From contig RWJK01001265.1 of the NCBI GenBank assembly GCA_004335835.1, positions 5,635 to 39,216 of the forward strand: DNA of 33,582 bases. The letters are read 5' to 3'. A program made the position numbers and the translations under genes. Positions 1 to 12,600 of the stretch are shown piece after piece. The stretch is from Scenedesmus sp. ARA3 (Eukaryota > Chlorophyta > Chlorophyceae > Sphaeropleales > Scenedesmaceae). The first letter of the stretch is position 1. The number at the start of each line of letters is the position of its first letter. Below the pieces are notes generated by a model. It was not told the origin of the DNA and did no database searches. It saw nothing but the letters and a program-made list of their open reading frames with translations.

Positions 1-209
1 AGCAGCAGCAGCAGCAGCAGCAGCTAGGGGGTGAGCATGCACATCCAAGAGGAGGCATACACAGGCACGGCGCGCAGCACAGCTTGTGATAAATGAAGTG
101 GCGACAGGGCCGCCGCAAGCTGGAGCTCAACTGCAGTACGTGCGACAATGCGTGCCATTCAATTCATCATGTAAGCTGCGTGTGATCACTCTCTCAGCTG
201 TCCTCTTCC

Positions 210-262
<53 letters not shown>

Positions 263-3200
263 GATGGATAGATAGGTGCTGCTATGGCAATCTACCAATC
301 TTCGTGAGGCCTCTCACCTTCATCAGCAGCAGCGATGCCGCGGGGTGCATCCGGGTCAGCCAAGATGCGACAGGCGGCCCTCAAGTCTGCCAGGCTGTAC
401 TCCCCGGCTGCTGCTGCTGCCAGCAGCGGCTGCACTTCTGTGCGCAGCTGCGCTGCTATTGACAGTGCATCAGCAGTGAGGGTGGGTGGGCCCCAGGCGC
501 CCGTTATGGCTGATGCGCCCAGCTGCAGATACGTCACCTGCACAAACAAAGCAGCAACAAATGCAGCGGCACGTGCAGCAGTGCAAAGGGCAGGGCAAGG
601 CAAGGCATGTTTGTGATCGCCAGTTGCATGTGAGGCGCACTTGTAAAGCAGTAGAACCAGTTGCTGCTGCCACTGACAGCGCATCAGCAGTGAGGGCAGG
701 CAGGGCCCCCACAGGCCCCTGTGGTGGCTGATGTGCCGAGCTGGAGATACGTCACCTGGAAAAGCATACAGCAGCGATTAGTGCAGTGGCGCAGCGCGGG
801 CAGGGCAACTCAGGTTCACTATGTATGTTTGCAGTTAAAGAGAAAGTCGAATTGGTTATATTGGAATTGGGATTTCCATTCACCACTGCTACCGACAGCG
901 CGTCGGCAGTGAGGGAGGGCGGCCCATAGGCCCCTGTGAAGGCTGATGCGCCCAGCTGAAGGTGGTCACCTGCAAAAGAGGCAGGTTGGGATTGTACCAT
1001 AATGGTTAGAAGCCTGCTGTAAGGCAAGGACCGGATAAAAATTTACAGCCTCTTTCATGCTAAGCCAGACCTTGCTGGAGAAAAAGAAACATGCGATTTT
1101 GAAATGTGCAGCATCTGTGATAAGCGCTACCATTGGGTGAAGTGCGGTGCAACGTTTATTTATTTATTTTTGTATTAGAAATCACTCTATGCAGTTCTGA
1201 CCTTTTGCGGGAAAGCCACCAGCTGACCTGTGAAAAGTAGGTTTAACAATCCTCCCACCCCTTACCTGCAGCATGCGCGCCAGCTGGTCCATCAGCGGCT
1301 GCTGCAGCCCCAGCTGGGAAGCTCCCCCCAGCAGCTTGCTCAGCTCCAGCACGCCCACTGACGACAGCAGCTCAGCATAGCCCTTGGACTGCTGCTGCTG
1401 CTGCTGCTGTTCAGCGCTGGCGCTGCTGCTGTTGGCCTGCAGGACATGCCAGAACACGTTTGGATGATAACAATGGTTGCGTTGTATGCATGTGTGAGGT
1501 CTGTGACGTGGCGCATGCGGATGGTAGGTGGCTTGCGGGACGTCTCTGAGCACCGAGCCCTTGAAACAGTTCAGGCTGCAGTCCGTGAACTGCCTCACAG
1601 GAAGTGCGGCACACCCAGTGTTACAGCCGCCACCGCTGCTGCTGCTGCTGCTGTAGCTGCTACTACAGCAGCCATTCCAGCCCGCCATCTCGTGTGCGTG
1701 TGTCGATGCATATGCAGGGTACGCACCTGCACTGACAGCAGCTCCAGCAGCAGGCTGTGCAGCGCCTAGTGCACACAGCTACCAACCACTGGCTGCAGCT
1801 ACGTTGACAATCACAGCAAACATGAAACTGCTTGCAGCAGGCGCAAGGACCTGCACGACAGCAGCTGCAGCAGCAGGATACAACAACTTCATCTGCTGCT
1901 GCTGCTCTTGCCGAAACTAGCCACCCTACAAGCATGTGGCGTTTAAACCAGGCGCACTGACCTGCACCGACAGCAGCTCCAGCAGCAGGATGTGCAGGGC
2001 GCAGGCGTGCACCTGCAGCCGCCACGCCGCCGCCTCACACTCCGCCACATCCTGCAGCTCAGCAGAGGCTGCTGGCAGGCTGGCTGCGGTGGGCAGGCAG
2101 GCCTGCGCATTTGATGATAGAGCAGCGAAAGCAGCAGCAAAGATGCAGAAACATCAGCCGGCCAAAAAGATGAGAAGAAGTCTCTCCTGCTTGGGGGAGG
2201 GGGCTGGCAGGCAGCCCGAGGTGGGCAGGCAGGCCTGCAGCAAACAGCACACAGTGCACACACGCACAAGGATTATTATCAGGGAGTATGTTGCATGCTG
2301 TCCTTCATTAGCTTTCAGGTTTGGGGTTGACGAGTTAAACAGCGCTGTCCAAGCCTATGAGTACCTTGACGGCCTTCCAGCTTTCTGTTTGCGGTCTCAG
2401 CAGCTCCACGGCGCTATGTGCTGCGCCCTGGCACTCCCACAGCATAGCCAGCAGAAGCGTCAAATACAACCAATGAAAGCACACGCCAATGCACAAAAAC
2501 ACGCACATCATCATCAAATTGCTCACCTTGAAGGCCTTCCAAAAGTCTGGCTGCCCTCTCAGCAGCTCTACCGCGCCGTGTGCGGCGCCCTGGCACTCCC
2601 ACAGCGTAGCCAGCAGCCGCAGCAGCGCCAAACACATTCAACGCAAGACCATACTAACACACAGACATACGCACTGAACTACGAGAGTTGCTCATGAGCA
2701 GGTGATCACCTTGAATGCCTTCCAAAAGTCTGGCTGCCCCCTCAGCAGCTCCACGGCACCGTGTGCCGCCCCCTGGCACTCCCACAGCGCAGCCAGCAGC
2801 CACAGTGTAGCCAGCAGCCACAGCAGCGCCAAACAAAATCAACGCAAGAACATACCAACACACAGAGATTCGCACTGAACTATGAGAGTTGCTCACCTTG
2901 AATGCCTTCCAACAGTCTGTTTGCGCTCTCAGCAGCTCCAACGCGCCGTGTGCAGCCCCCTGGCACTCCCACAGTGTAGCCAGCAGCCGCAGCAGCGCCG
3001 AACGCGGTCATTTGAAACCCACACCAATGCACATAGATACGCAAAGAACACTTGAAATTGCTCGCCTTGAATGCCTTCCAAAAGTCTGGTTGTGCTCTCA
3101 GCAGCTCCACGGCACCATGTGCCGCCCCCTGGCACTCCCACAGTGTAGCCAGCAGCCGCAGCAGCGCCGCCAGCAGCGCCGGCTGGCTGGCCAGCAGCGC

Positions 3201-3729
3201 AGGGGCCTGGCGCAGCAGCTGCCACATGCCGTCAAGCGCTGAAAATGGCGGCTCGGTGTCTTTTGCGTTTGCCCCTTTGCTGCTCTTGCCTGCAGGGGTG
3301 GTTGTATCTGCTGCTGCTGTTGAGGTGTCGGTTGGCAGTTTGAGGGATGATGGGAAGCAGAGGGTATCCAGGATCTCCGAATGCGACCTGCAGCAGCAAC
3401 AGCATTGACCAACAGAGCATGATTTGGTGCATGCAAGCTGCCAGAACAGCAGGCAGGCAGCAGACATCATGTGCAAAAGGCTACTGACGCCTGCAGCATG
3501 AACTGATATCAACTGCTTGCCTGAGACCAGCAGTTGCTTTGCAGCAGCACATAGTGGTGATATCAAGCAGCTGCAATGTGTGTACGGGCGATCAGCACTG
3601 TCTGTTCGTTTGCACGCCAGTGCATGTGTTATGTTATGACTGTTATAACAATGCCTGTCGCGCACCGTGCGCCCGCCTCCAGCAGCGTCATGCACCTCAT
3701 GGCCCACTCAGGGTACTGCTGCGCAACCT

Positions 3730-3769
<40 letters not shown>

Positions 3770-4203
3770 GAAGATGATGCGCAAAGCACTTGTAACAACA
3801 CACCAACCACGCACAAAGCTTGCCCATGCATGCTCCTATCTGCCATGTCCCATAAACGCCAATATGTGACGCAACCACGCCCCCAACCGAACGTGCCAAA
3901 ACGTTGTGGCACATATGTTCCGCAGAAACGTGACAAAGAGTATGTTGCCCATGCGCAGTTTGGGCCACTTATGCAGCACCACGCCAGACTGGCTGTCACA
4001 TCATGCTTCTGCCGCTGTCGCGTTCCATCTGCCACTGCCAGCCGACTAGGATGTGGGAATCAGATGTTGGCTGCATTCGACATACCTGTGGCTCGAATGG
4101 CCGCAGCAGTGCGCCGCGCAGGTCAGGCACGGCCGCCAGCAGCGCTGCAAACAGCCCTGAGGGCCGCCACCAGCCACCAGCACCACCTGCATGCGTTGCG
4201 GCC

Positions 4204-4247
<44 letters not shown>

Positions 4248-7200
4248 GCAGCCATATGTCGCACGTCGCATGCATTGCAGGCGACATGCATAAACATGGG
4301 TGGCTTGCAGGACAAAATGTGCTCAACGACGGCCGCATGCTGTTTGTAATCTTCACACCACTGCTGGTGACAACATACATCCATTGAGGAGCAGGAAGCA
4401 GAACAGCACCTGCCAGGCATCACTTCAGCAGAAACCTTGTGATACTATTCACATTCAAATTTGCTGCGTCGTCAGAGCTCATACGTCTGCACTGCACACC
4501 TCTGCCGCCCAATCCCAAGCCAGTAGCAGCAGCAGAGTGCAGCCCCCTTAGGTAGGGCTGAGCAGGGTTGAGCCCACCCTGCACAGGCCCAGCTAATGCA
4601 CCCAGCCCTGCAGGAGTGCCGCCACTGCCCGCCACCGCTCGGCTGGGGAGTGCTGCTGTAGCCTAACAAACAACACATGACAAACAGCCACTACAAGCAG
4701 TGCTTGTTTATCTAAGCATAACACGCACTGCTCACCTCTGCCGCCAAGTCCAAGGCCAGTAGCAGCAGCAGAGTGCAGCCCCCTTAGGTAGGGCTGAGCA
4801 GGGTTGAGCCCACCCTGCACAGGCCCAGCCAAAGCACCCAGCCCTGCTGGGGTGCCGCCACTGCCCGGCACTGCCGGCCCACCACCGCCCGGCTGGGGAG
4901 TGCTGCTGTAGCCGAACCCGCTGGGGCCTGCTGCTGTTGATGGGCCGGCCTGCAAAGTAAGATTTTAGCAGCGCAGTGTATGTGGATGTGGCCGTTTTGA
5001 ACATGTCAGTTGGCGCTGACTTGCTTGTCAGACAGCAACAGGCACATGCATGTGGCCACGTCGCTTGCTGTTGCAGCTGCGCAGGGCATACTGTGGCACA
5101 AACGTGACAAGTGCTGCTGTAGCCGAAGCCGCTGGGGCTTGCTGCTGTGGATGGGCCGGCCTGCAAAGTGCAGTTTGCAAGGTGGTTAAAAGGCCGTTAC
5201 AACATGTTCAATGTTTTACACAACATGCGTCAAGGCTAATTTAGAAACTTTCCATTGACAAAAGCAGCTGTCGGCATGTGCCCATCCGCATGCTGTTGCA
5301 GCTTCGCACAGCAGTAACAGGCTGACGGCATGCTGGCAGTTGTTGCAAAACAGCGCAGCTGACTTTGCAAGGTTTCTACCACTGCAGGGCTCACCTGGAG
5401 AATGGCAAAGGCGTTCAGCGCCTCCAGTGCCAGCAGCGGCAGGTGCGTGGCGTAGGGGTAGGTGGCGTAGCTTGCGATGATGGCTGCTGGGCTCAAGCCA
5501 CCACCCGGAGGGTCCTGAAAAGAAAAAAAAACATGCAGCAGCAGTGCAGATAGATGCTTAGGATGCTCGTCACATCGAGTCAACATTGGTATAGCCGACG
5601 ATGATGGCTGCTGGGCGCAAGCCACCGCCCCGGGGGTCCTGCAGCAGCACAACAGCAGCACACACACAGCGGCGCACAAAGGATGCTTTAGGTGCTGGTC
5701 TGCTGAGTTGCTCTGGCATAGCTCGCAATGATGGCTGCTGGGCTTCAGCCGCCACCCGGGGGGTCCTGTAAAACCAGAAAAGGCATGCACGAGCAGCACC
5801 GAAGGGAGGCTTAGGATGCTAAACAATGAACTCAATGTTTTGCTATGATTGTGAGGTACCTGCCTATGTATGCACACATCAAAGCACCACATGAGCAACA
5901 TAACAACATTCAAATGAGTCCTTGGATCGCTGTGGCGTTCACGCTGCTGACTCACCGCGCCCCAGTACTGCTGCAGCGGCATTTCAGGCGGACAGGTGGC
6001 ACAGCAATACAATCACCGCAGGCTACAAATCAATAAAAAACATCAACTCACCGCGCCCCAACACTGCTGCAGCGGCATCTCTGGTGACAGGTGGCACAGC
6101 GCGCCCTGGTACAGCACTACAACTACAGCAGGCTACAAAACGATTTGAGGATACATCAAACTCACTGCGCCCCAGTACTGCTGCAGCGGCATTTCAGGCG
6201 ACAGGTGGCACAGCGCATCCTAGTACAGCACTACACTTAGCGCAGGCTACAACACAATACGATAAAACATCCAACTCACCGCGCCCCAGTACTGCTGCAG
6301 CGGCATCTCCGGTGACAGGTGGCACAGCGCGCCCAGCAGCACCGGCACCAGCAGCAGCAGCCCCTCCGCCAGTTCACTGCCTGCATGGCAGCACCAACAC
6401 AGGCTGGTAAGACGAAACCGAGGACTTTGCTGGGAGATTAGCATGCGCTTCCTGCACAGATGTTGGTTTTGTGTTCAGCAGGACCAAGTGCAGGCACAAC
6501 GTTCTGCAGCAGCCCATCACAGAAGCCATACCTGCTGGCTGGGTTGTGTCTACTTTTGTTTGTTTGCAAATTTCAGCACTGGCAGGACGAACTGAACATA
6601 CAATGTTCTGCAGTAGCCCAGCACAAAAGACCATACCTGCAGCCAGCAGCGCGCTGCTGCCGGCCTGCTGCTCCGCCATGTCTCGCAGCGCATCAGCGGG
6701 AGGTGGCAGCGCCGCTGACAGGTAGCCGTGGCCTGCAGGACAAAACATTGTCATCAGGCAAGTTTAGGGGTTTGAGTCAGTAAGAGCATGAAACAGGGAG
6801 TCCTGGCGTGCGGCGACATCAGTGCAATCATCATTTAGGCTGCAGTTTCAGCCGGCCAGCAGCGTAGCAACATAACAAGCATGCATGCGTAGAACACACC
6901 CTCCCACCTGCTGTCGCCAGGTCATGCACCACCTTGGCAGCCAGCACCGTCACCAGCACTCCGCCAGGCGCCCCCGCTGCTTTCGGCCCCGCTGCTCCCG
7001 GCTGCGCCACAGCACCAGCCACCAGTGCTCCCCGCACCACACCCAAAGCAGATGCAGCCAGGCTCATGCGTGCTGCTGCACAGCTGAAGGGCAGCCAGGG
7101 CATAGCGCCCAGAACCCTATGTAACACAAAGCTGACAAGGCCAGGCACTAAGCCCCAGGTGCACTGCTGATCCAGCAGTGAGGATGTGAGGCTGAGCACT

Positions 7201-9626
7201 GCTGCAGTGAGCGGGTAGGACTTTGCAGGAACCTCCAGGTTGTCCTGCAAGGCCTGCAGGAAAAGTAACCGGCGGCAGACATGGGGGCAAACGTTGGAAA
7301 AGATGTGAGCAGCAGTAGCGCGCCTGCGCTGTGCGGCAGGCAGGACAAAAGCGCAGCATGGTTGTCTGGAACAAAACTGGAGCGGACACGAAGGAAACCG
7401 TTGTTACATATGTTACAGGTATTCCAGGTGTCTGCATTGTGTAAAACATGACTCCTGCCGCACCTGCAGCGTCTCAAGCGCCCGCCAGTCCTCCGCAGCT
7501 TCAGCAGCAACAAAAAGGCAGCGACGACTCCAACACCACGCCCACAACACCCCCAAACGATCCAAGACAGCAGCCAGCTTTTCAACTACTGCAGCCATCA
7601 CGCACAAAAAATGTCGTGCCGCCCTTTCATGTACAGATCATAACACCACCAAGCACTGCCAAGCCAAAGCAGTCATGTAGTCACTTGTTTGGTAAACAAA
7701 CCACTTTTCAGGCTCTCTTCCCGCACCTGCAGCGTCTCCAGCGTCCGCCAGTCCTCAACAGCTTCCGCAGCCAGCTGCTGCTGCTGCTGCCGCTGCACCC
7801 AGCCCGCCAGAGCCTCCAGCGGCACCAGCGGCAGCGGCTCGTTACAATTCGAATTCAAACTGCCCGCAAACAGCTGGCAGGAGCCCAGTGCTGCCAGCAC
7901 ACGCCCTGGCTGGCAGCCTGCTGCTGCAGATGCAGCCAGCAGGCAATCTGCTAGCGCTTCCAGCACCTGCTGGCCAAATTCAAACTGGCTGCTTTTCCCG
8001 CCATTTCCTGCAGTCGCTGCGCTGGCGGTTGCAGCGAGCGCTGGCAGCACATTGAGTGAGGCGATAATAACATCCAGCCAGTCCATCTTTTGGCTGCCTG
8101 CGTAGTCAATGCGGACTTTCATCAGGGGCTTGGCGAGCAAGGGCTCTGACTTGAGGAGTGCTGCTAGCAGCTTCAAGATGAGGCGCAGGTCCTGCAAGGA
8201 AATGCAAGGGCAAGTGAGGCACAGGAAGCAGTCATGTTATGTTGCAGCTATGTCTTCATCAGGAGCTTGGCCAGCAGAGGTTCTGACTTGAGGAGTGCTG
8301 CTAGCAGCTTCAAGATGAGGCGCAGGTCCTGCAAGGAAATGCAAGGGCAAGTGAGGCACAGGAAGCAGTCATGTTGTGTTGCAGCTCCTGTTTCATCAGG
8401 GGCTTGGTGAGCAGGGGTCCTTGGGCTTGAGCAGCGCAGCCAGCAGCATCATGATGACCTCAAACGCAAGGGCAAGTGAGGTGCAACAAATGGCAAGTTC
8501 TTTTTTTGCAAAGCACGGCAGGCAGCATGACTAACATCGTGATAGAGGAATTGACACAACATGGCAGAAAACATACAGAACAGAGGATACATAATATATG
8601 ACAGGACTAGCAACAAAGATTGCGGCATCCAGTGCAATCTACCCACACGCCTGCCAGTACTCGCTGCCGGCCACTGCCTGCCGTGCCACATTCACCACAT
8701 GTTAGAAAACACAACAGGCAGCAAAGGCGCACGCCCGCAGTGCAGTATGTTTGCACACACCTGCCAGTACTGGCTGCCAGCACTAAGACAAGAGCACGAC
8801 CGACACACCAACCATACACAAGATGTTAAAGCACTCAGTGCAGGCCTGTCCACTCACCTGCCAGTACTCGCTGCCGGCCACTGCCTGCCTGGCCACATTC
8901 GCCGCATGACAGACAGCATAACATGCAGCAGAAGCGCAAGCCGTGCAGTGCAGTTTTTTGGAGACGCACACCTGCCAGTACTGGCTGCCAGAACTAGGAC
9001 CAGAGCATGACAGACACACCAAACAAACACAAGATGTAAAAGCATTCGGTGCAGGCCTGCCCGCGCACCTGCCAATGCTCACTGCCAGCCACTGCCTGCC
9101 GTGCCACATTCACCGCATGCAGCTGCTGCAGGCAGTGCGCCGCACGCGCCAGCAGCAGCACCGGCCCAATGCCCTCCTCTGCTTGCACATCCCAGGCCAC
9201 AAGGAAAGAGCCTTGGTCTGCTGCTGCTGCTGCTGGTGCTCCGCCGTCTGAAGCTGCTGCTGTTGCTGCTGCTGACTTGACAAACTCTGGGAGAGGATAC
9301 ACCTTTCCGCGGATGCCCTGCAGCAGACAAGCATACTGAGGTGTCAGGCTATCTTCGCTGTGGGGTGACGCAGCCAAAAGCAGCGGCAACAGCCCTGCAG
9401 CCACCTGCTCTGCAAGTCAAGTCCCTTGGCAGAAGCAAGCTACACAACTCGCAGATCTAGCGGCTGCGCAGCATACGCACCTGTGCACCAGCGCAAGCAT
9501 CACCTATACTATTCTGTGCTCGTCTACATTTGCACCACAAGCCACGCACCTGTGGCAGGTTGCTGCCCTGCACCTCGGGCGCCTTGGGCCATGGCAGCTC
9601 CTGCATCAGCAGCGCCTCATCACCCT

Positions 9627-9657
<31 letters not shown>

Positions 9658-12600
9658 CAGCAGCAGCGGCAGCGGCAGCAGCAGCAGCAGCAGCAGCGCC
9701 ACAGCAGCAAGATCTTGTCACAATGCTTGCTGCCGATGGTGGCTTTGCTGCTGGGGAAGCCACCATGTGCTGCTCTGAGGTCGCCTGGGCTGCCTGTTGT
9801 GCATCAGCAGTATATTGTGTTGTAGTTTTGTGCGGCGGCAGTATATCTGTTGCCCATGAACACGCCAGGGCCTTGCAGGCAGCAAAGGCGTGGTGACATC
9901 CAACCGCCCTGTCACTGGCAGGGCAGACACATACAATGATGCCATGTATCATCCGCAGCCAGCAGAGTAACAATCAGGTGCCTTGTCTGGTCTGACTTTT
10001 GAACTGCTGCACTGCACACGCAGCTCAAATTTGCTCGCAGACCACCACCCGACAGCAATAGCAGCACTTGTGTAAGGGGCTTTCCACTCACCTGCAGCAG
10101 CACGCCTGCGCTGCCTGCCTCATACGCAACCGCCAGACTTGGCTTATTGCAGATGTAGCTATAAGCTGCATCGCCAGCCTCCCTGCCTTGGCACAGGCCA
10201 GTGGTCAGCTGCAGGAAGGGCCCGGGGACTGCAGGGAACATGGCGGCTGCCTCATCGAGAAAGTGGCGCAGCGGGCGGGTGGCGTCCAGGGACTCGTCCC
10301 ACACCTGCTGCGCCAGCTGCGGGGAGTCTGCAGGGAGTAAAGCAAGTTTCGCAGAGCAAAAACAGGGCATGAAAGGGTTGTGTTGTTCCATAAGCAGGCA
10401 CATGCAGAAGCAACAGCAGCCGCAGGGTGGTGGTCAGTGTCAGGAAAGGCCCGGGGCATGCAGGGAACATGGCGGCTGCCTCATCCAGGAAATGGCGCAG
10501 CGGGCGGGTGGCGTCCTGGGACTCGTCCCACACCTGCTGCGCCAGCTGCGGGCAGTCTGCAGGTCAAAGAAAGTAGCATTGCCATGGGGAAAGAAGGCCG
10601 CTGGAAAGGAGTTTGTCTGATGAATCAAGAACGGTAGCAGCAGCATATGCAAGGCAAGCAGGCGACATAGCCCTACAAGTTGTGCCAGCGAAGCCGTTTG
10701 TTTTTGTGTTTCCTTGCTTTCTCACCTGCCACCACAGCTGCCCACAGCTCCAGCAGCTGACTCAGCACCGTCCCCGGCAGCCGCCAGGGGCTCAGGTCAA
10801 AGGCGGCACTCCACACTACACAATGTCATTAAAATAATAAAGTTCCTCCCCTCCCCCACCAGCCACCACAGCCGCCCACAGCTCCAGCAGCTGACTCAGC
10901 ACCTGCCCCGGCAGCCTCCAGGGGCTCAGGTCAAAGGCAGCAGCCATCCGGCACTATCATGCACTTCTTCATTATTGTCATCGGTTCTATGAGCGATTGT
11001 GGATTTTTTCCACAGAAACCTCTTGCAACCTCTTTGATATGCCCCACCTGCCACCACAGCCGCCCACAGTTCCAGCAGCTGACTCAGCACCTGCCCCGGC
11101 AGCCTCCAGGGACTCAGGTCAAAGGCAGCAGCCATGAGGCATAAGCCTTGCAGCAGCAGGCCCCTGAACAGACCCCCATACCGGCGTGCCTATAATCTGC
11201 AGGAACTACGCACCACACACGGCCAGCTGCACCACAACATGACAAAAGCCCCATCTGGCATCCCGCCGCTATTTGTTTTCAATCTCTTGCTGTCTCACCT
11301 GCCACCACCGCCGCCCATAGCTCCAGCAGCTGCGTCAGCACCTGCTCCGGCAGCAAGCAAGCCAACTGCACCCACAATATACATAAGGCCCATCTGGCAC
11401 CCCACAGCAAGTAATATTATTACAATTATAAACGTGAGTTTTTATGTGTACGCACCTGCCACCACAGCCGCCCAGAGCTCCAGCAGGTGACTCAGCACCT
11501 GCCCAGGCAGCCTCCACGGGCTCAGGTCAAAGGCAGCAGCCATGAGGCACAAGCCTTGCAGCAGCAGGCCCCTGAACAGGCCCCCTGCCAGCATGCCTAT
11601 ATCAGCTGCAGGAACTATGCACTGCACACAGACAGCTGCACCACAACTCAACACAAAAGCCCCATCTGGCACCCCGCCCCAAGGTGTTTCTGGTTTTCTT
11701 GTTATTCTTACCTGCCACCACCGCCGCCCACAGCTTCAGCAGCTGCGTCAGCACCTGCCCGGGCAGCCAGCAAGCCGACTGCACCACAATATACATAAGG
11801 CCCATCTGGCACCCCACAGCAAGCATTACTATCATTGTTAATATAAGGTGATTTTGTATGTGCCCTCACCTGCCACCACAGCCGCCCAGAGCTCCAGCAG
11901 CTGCGTCAGCACTGTCCCAGGCAGCCTCCAGGGACTCAGGTCAAAGGCAGCAGCCATGAGGCACAGCCCCTGCAGCAGCAGGCCCCTGAACAGGCCGCCT
12001 GCCAGCGTGCCGGGGGCCAGCTCCTCTTGTTGTAATGGGGCTGCGATGGCTGCAAAGCCGCCTGCCTGCAGCGCCATTTGCTGGATGCTCTCCGAGATGG
12101 CATCTGCACAGAAGCGCAGCGCAAACAATGGATGAGTGGGTTGAGGACTGAGGATTTTTGGGGTGAGGATAGGTATCGGCTTGAGCAGAAGCAGCGCCAT
12201 CTGCTGAATGCTCTCAGAGATGGCATCTGCATGAATAGAGGCAAGAATTGGATGTGTCGGATGACAGTCAACACGGGCAAGAACAAGAGTGTGCTGAAGC
12301 AGAGGCAGCGCCATCTGCTGAATGCTCTGCAAGATGGCATCTGCAACAAAGCAAGCACTGGATGTGTGGATCAAACCCTAATCAGAAGTACTGACACACC
12401 TGCAGCTCCCCTGTAGCTGGCCAGCAGCCAGTTGCACGCATACACCGACAGCAGCCACCACAACTTGCGTTCTTGGTTGTACTGGTTGTACGCATACACC
12501 GACAGCAACCGAAACAACAAATTTTCAGATCGCCTACACGAGTTGGCTTAAACCCAACAAAACAAGGGCAATAGCACGTGTTTGAAAATCAATCGAAACC

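Noticed and set aside
86..271. Open frame ending in a long poly-Cys run
   Set aside because: It is translation of the (CTG)n tract. Similar poly-Ala, poly-Ser, poly-Gln and poly-Cys frames at 3539-4387 and 9426-9896 have the same origin.
1936..2697. 253-codon open frame on the plus strand
   Set aside because: It runs antisense through the donor-echo array of NUP188, where the repeats and GC-rich codons keep several frames open; there is no protein-like conservation.
10726..11980. Evenly spaced repeats that could suggest a CRISPR array
   Set aside because: Repeat length and spacing vary, each copy ends at a splice donor, and the genes are eukaryotic. They are copies of an exon end.
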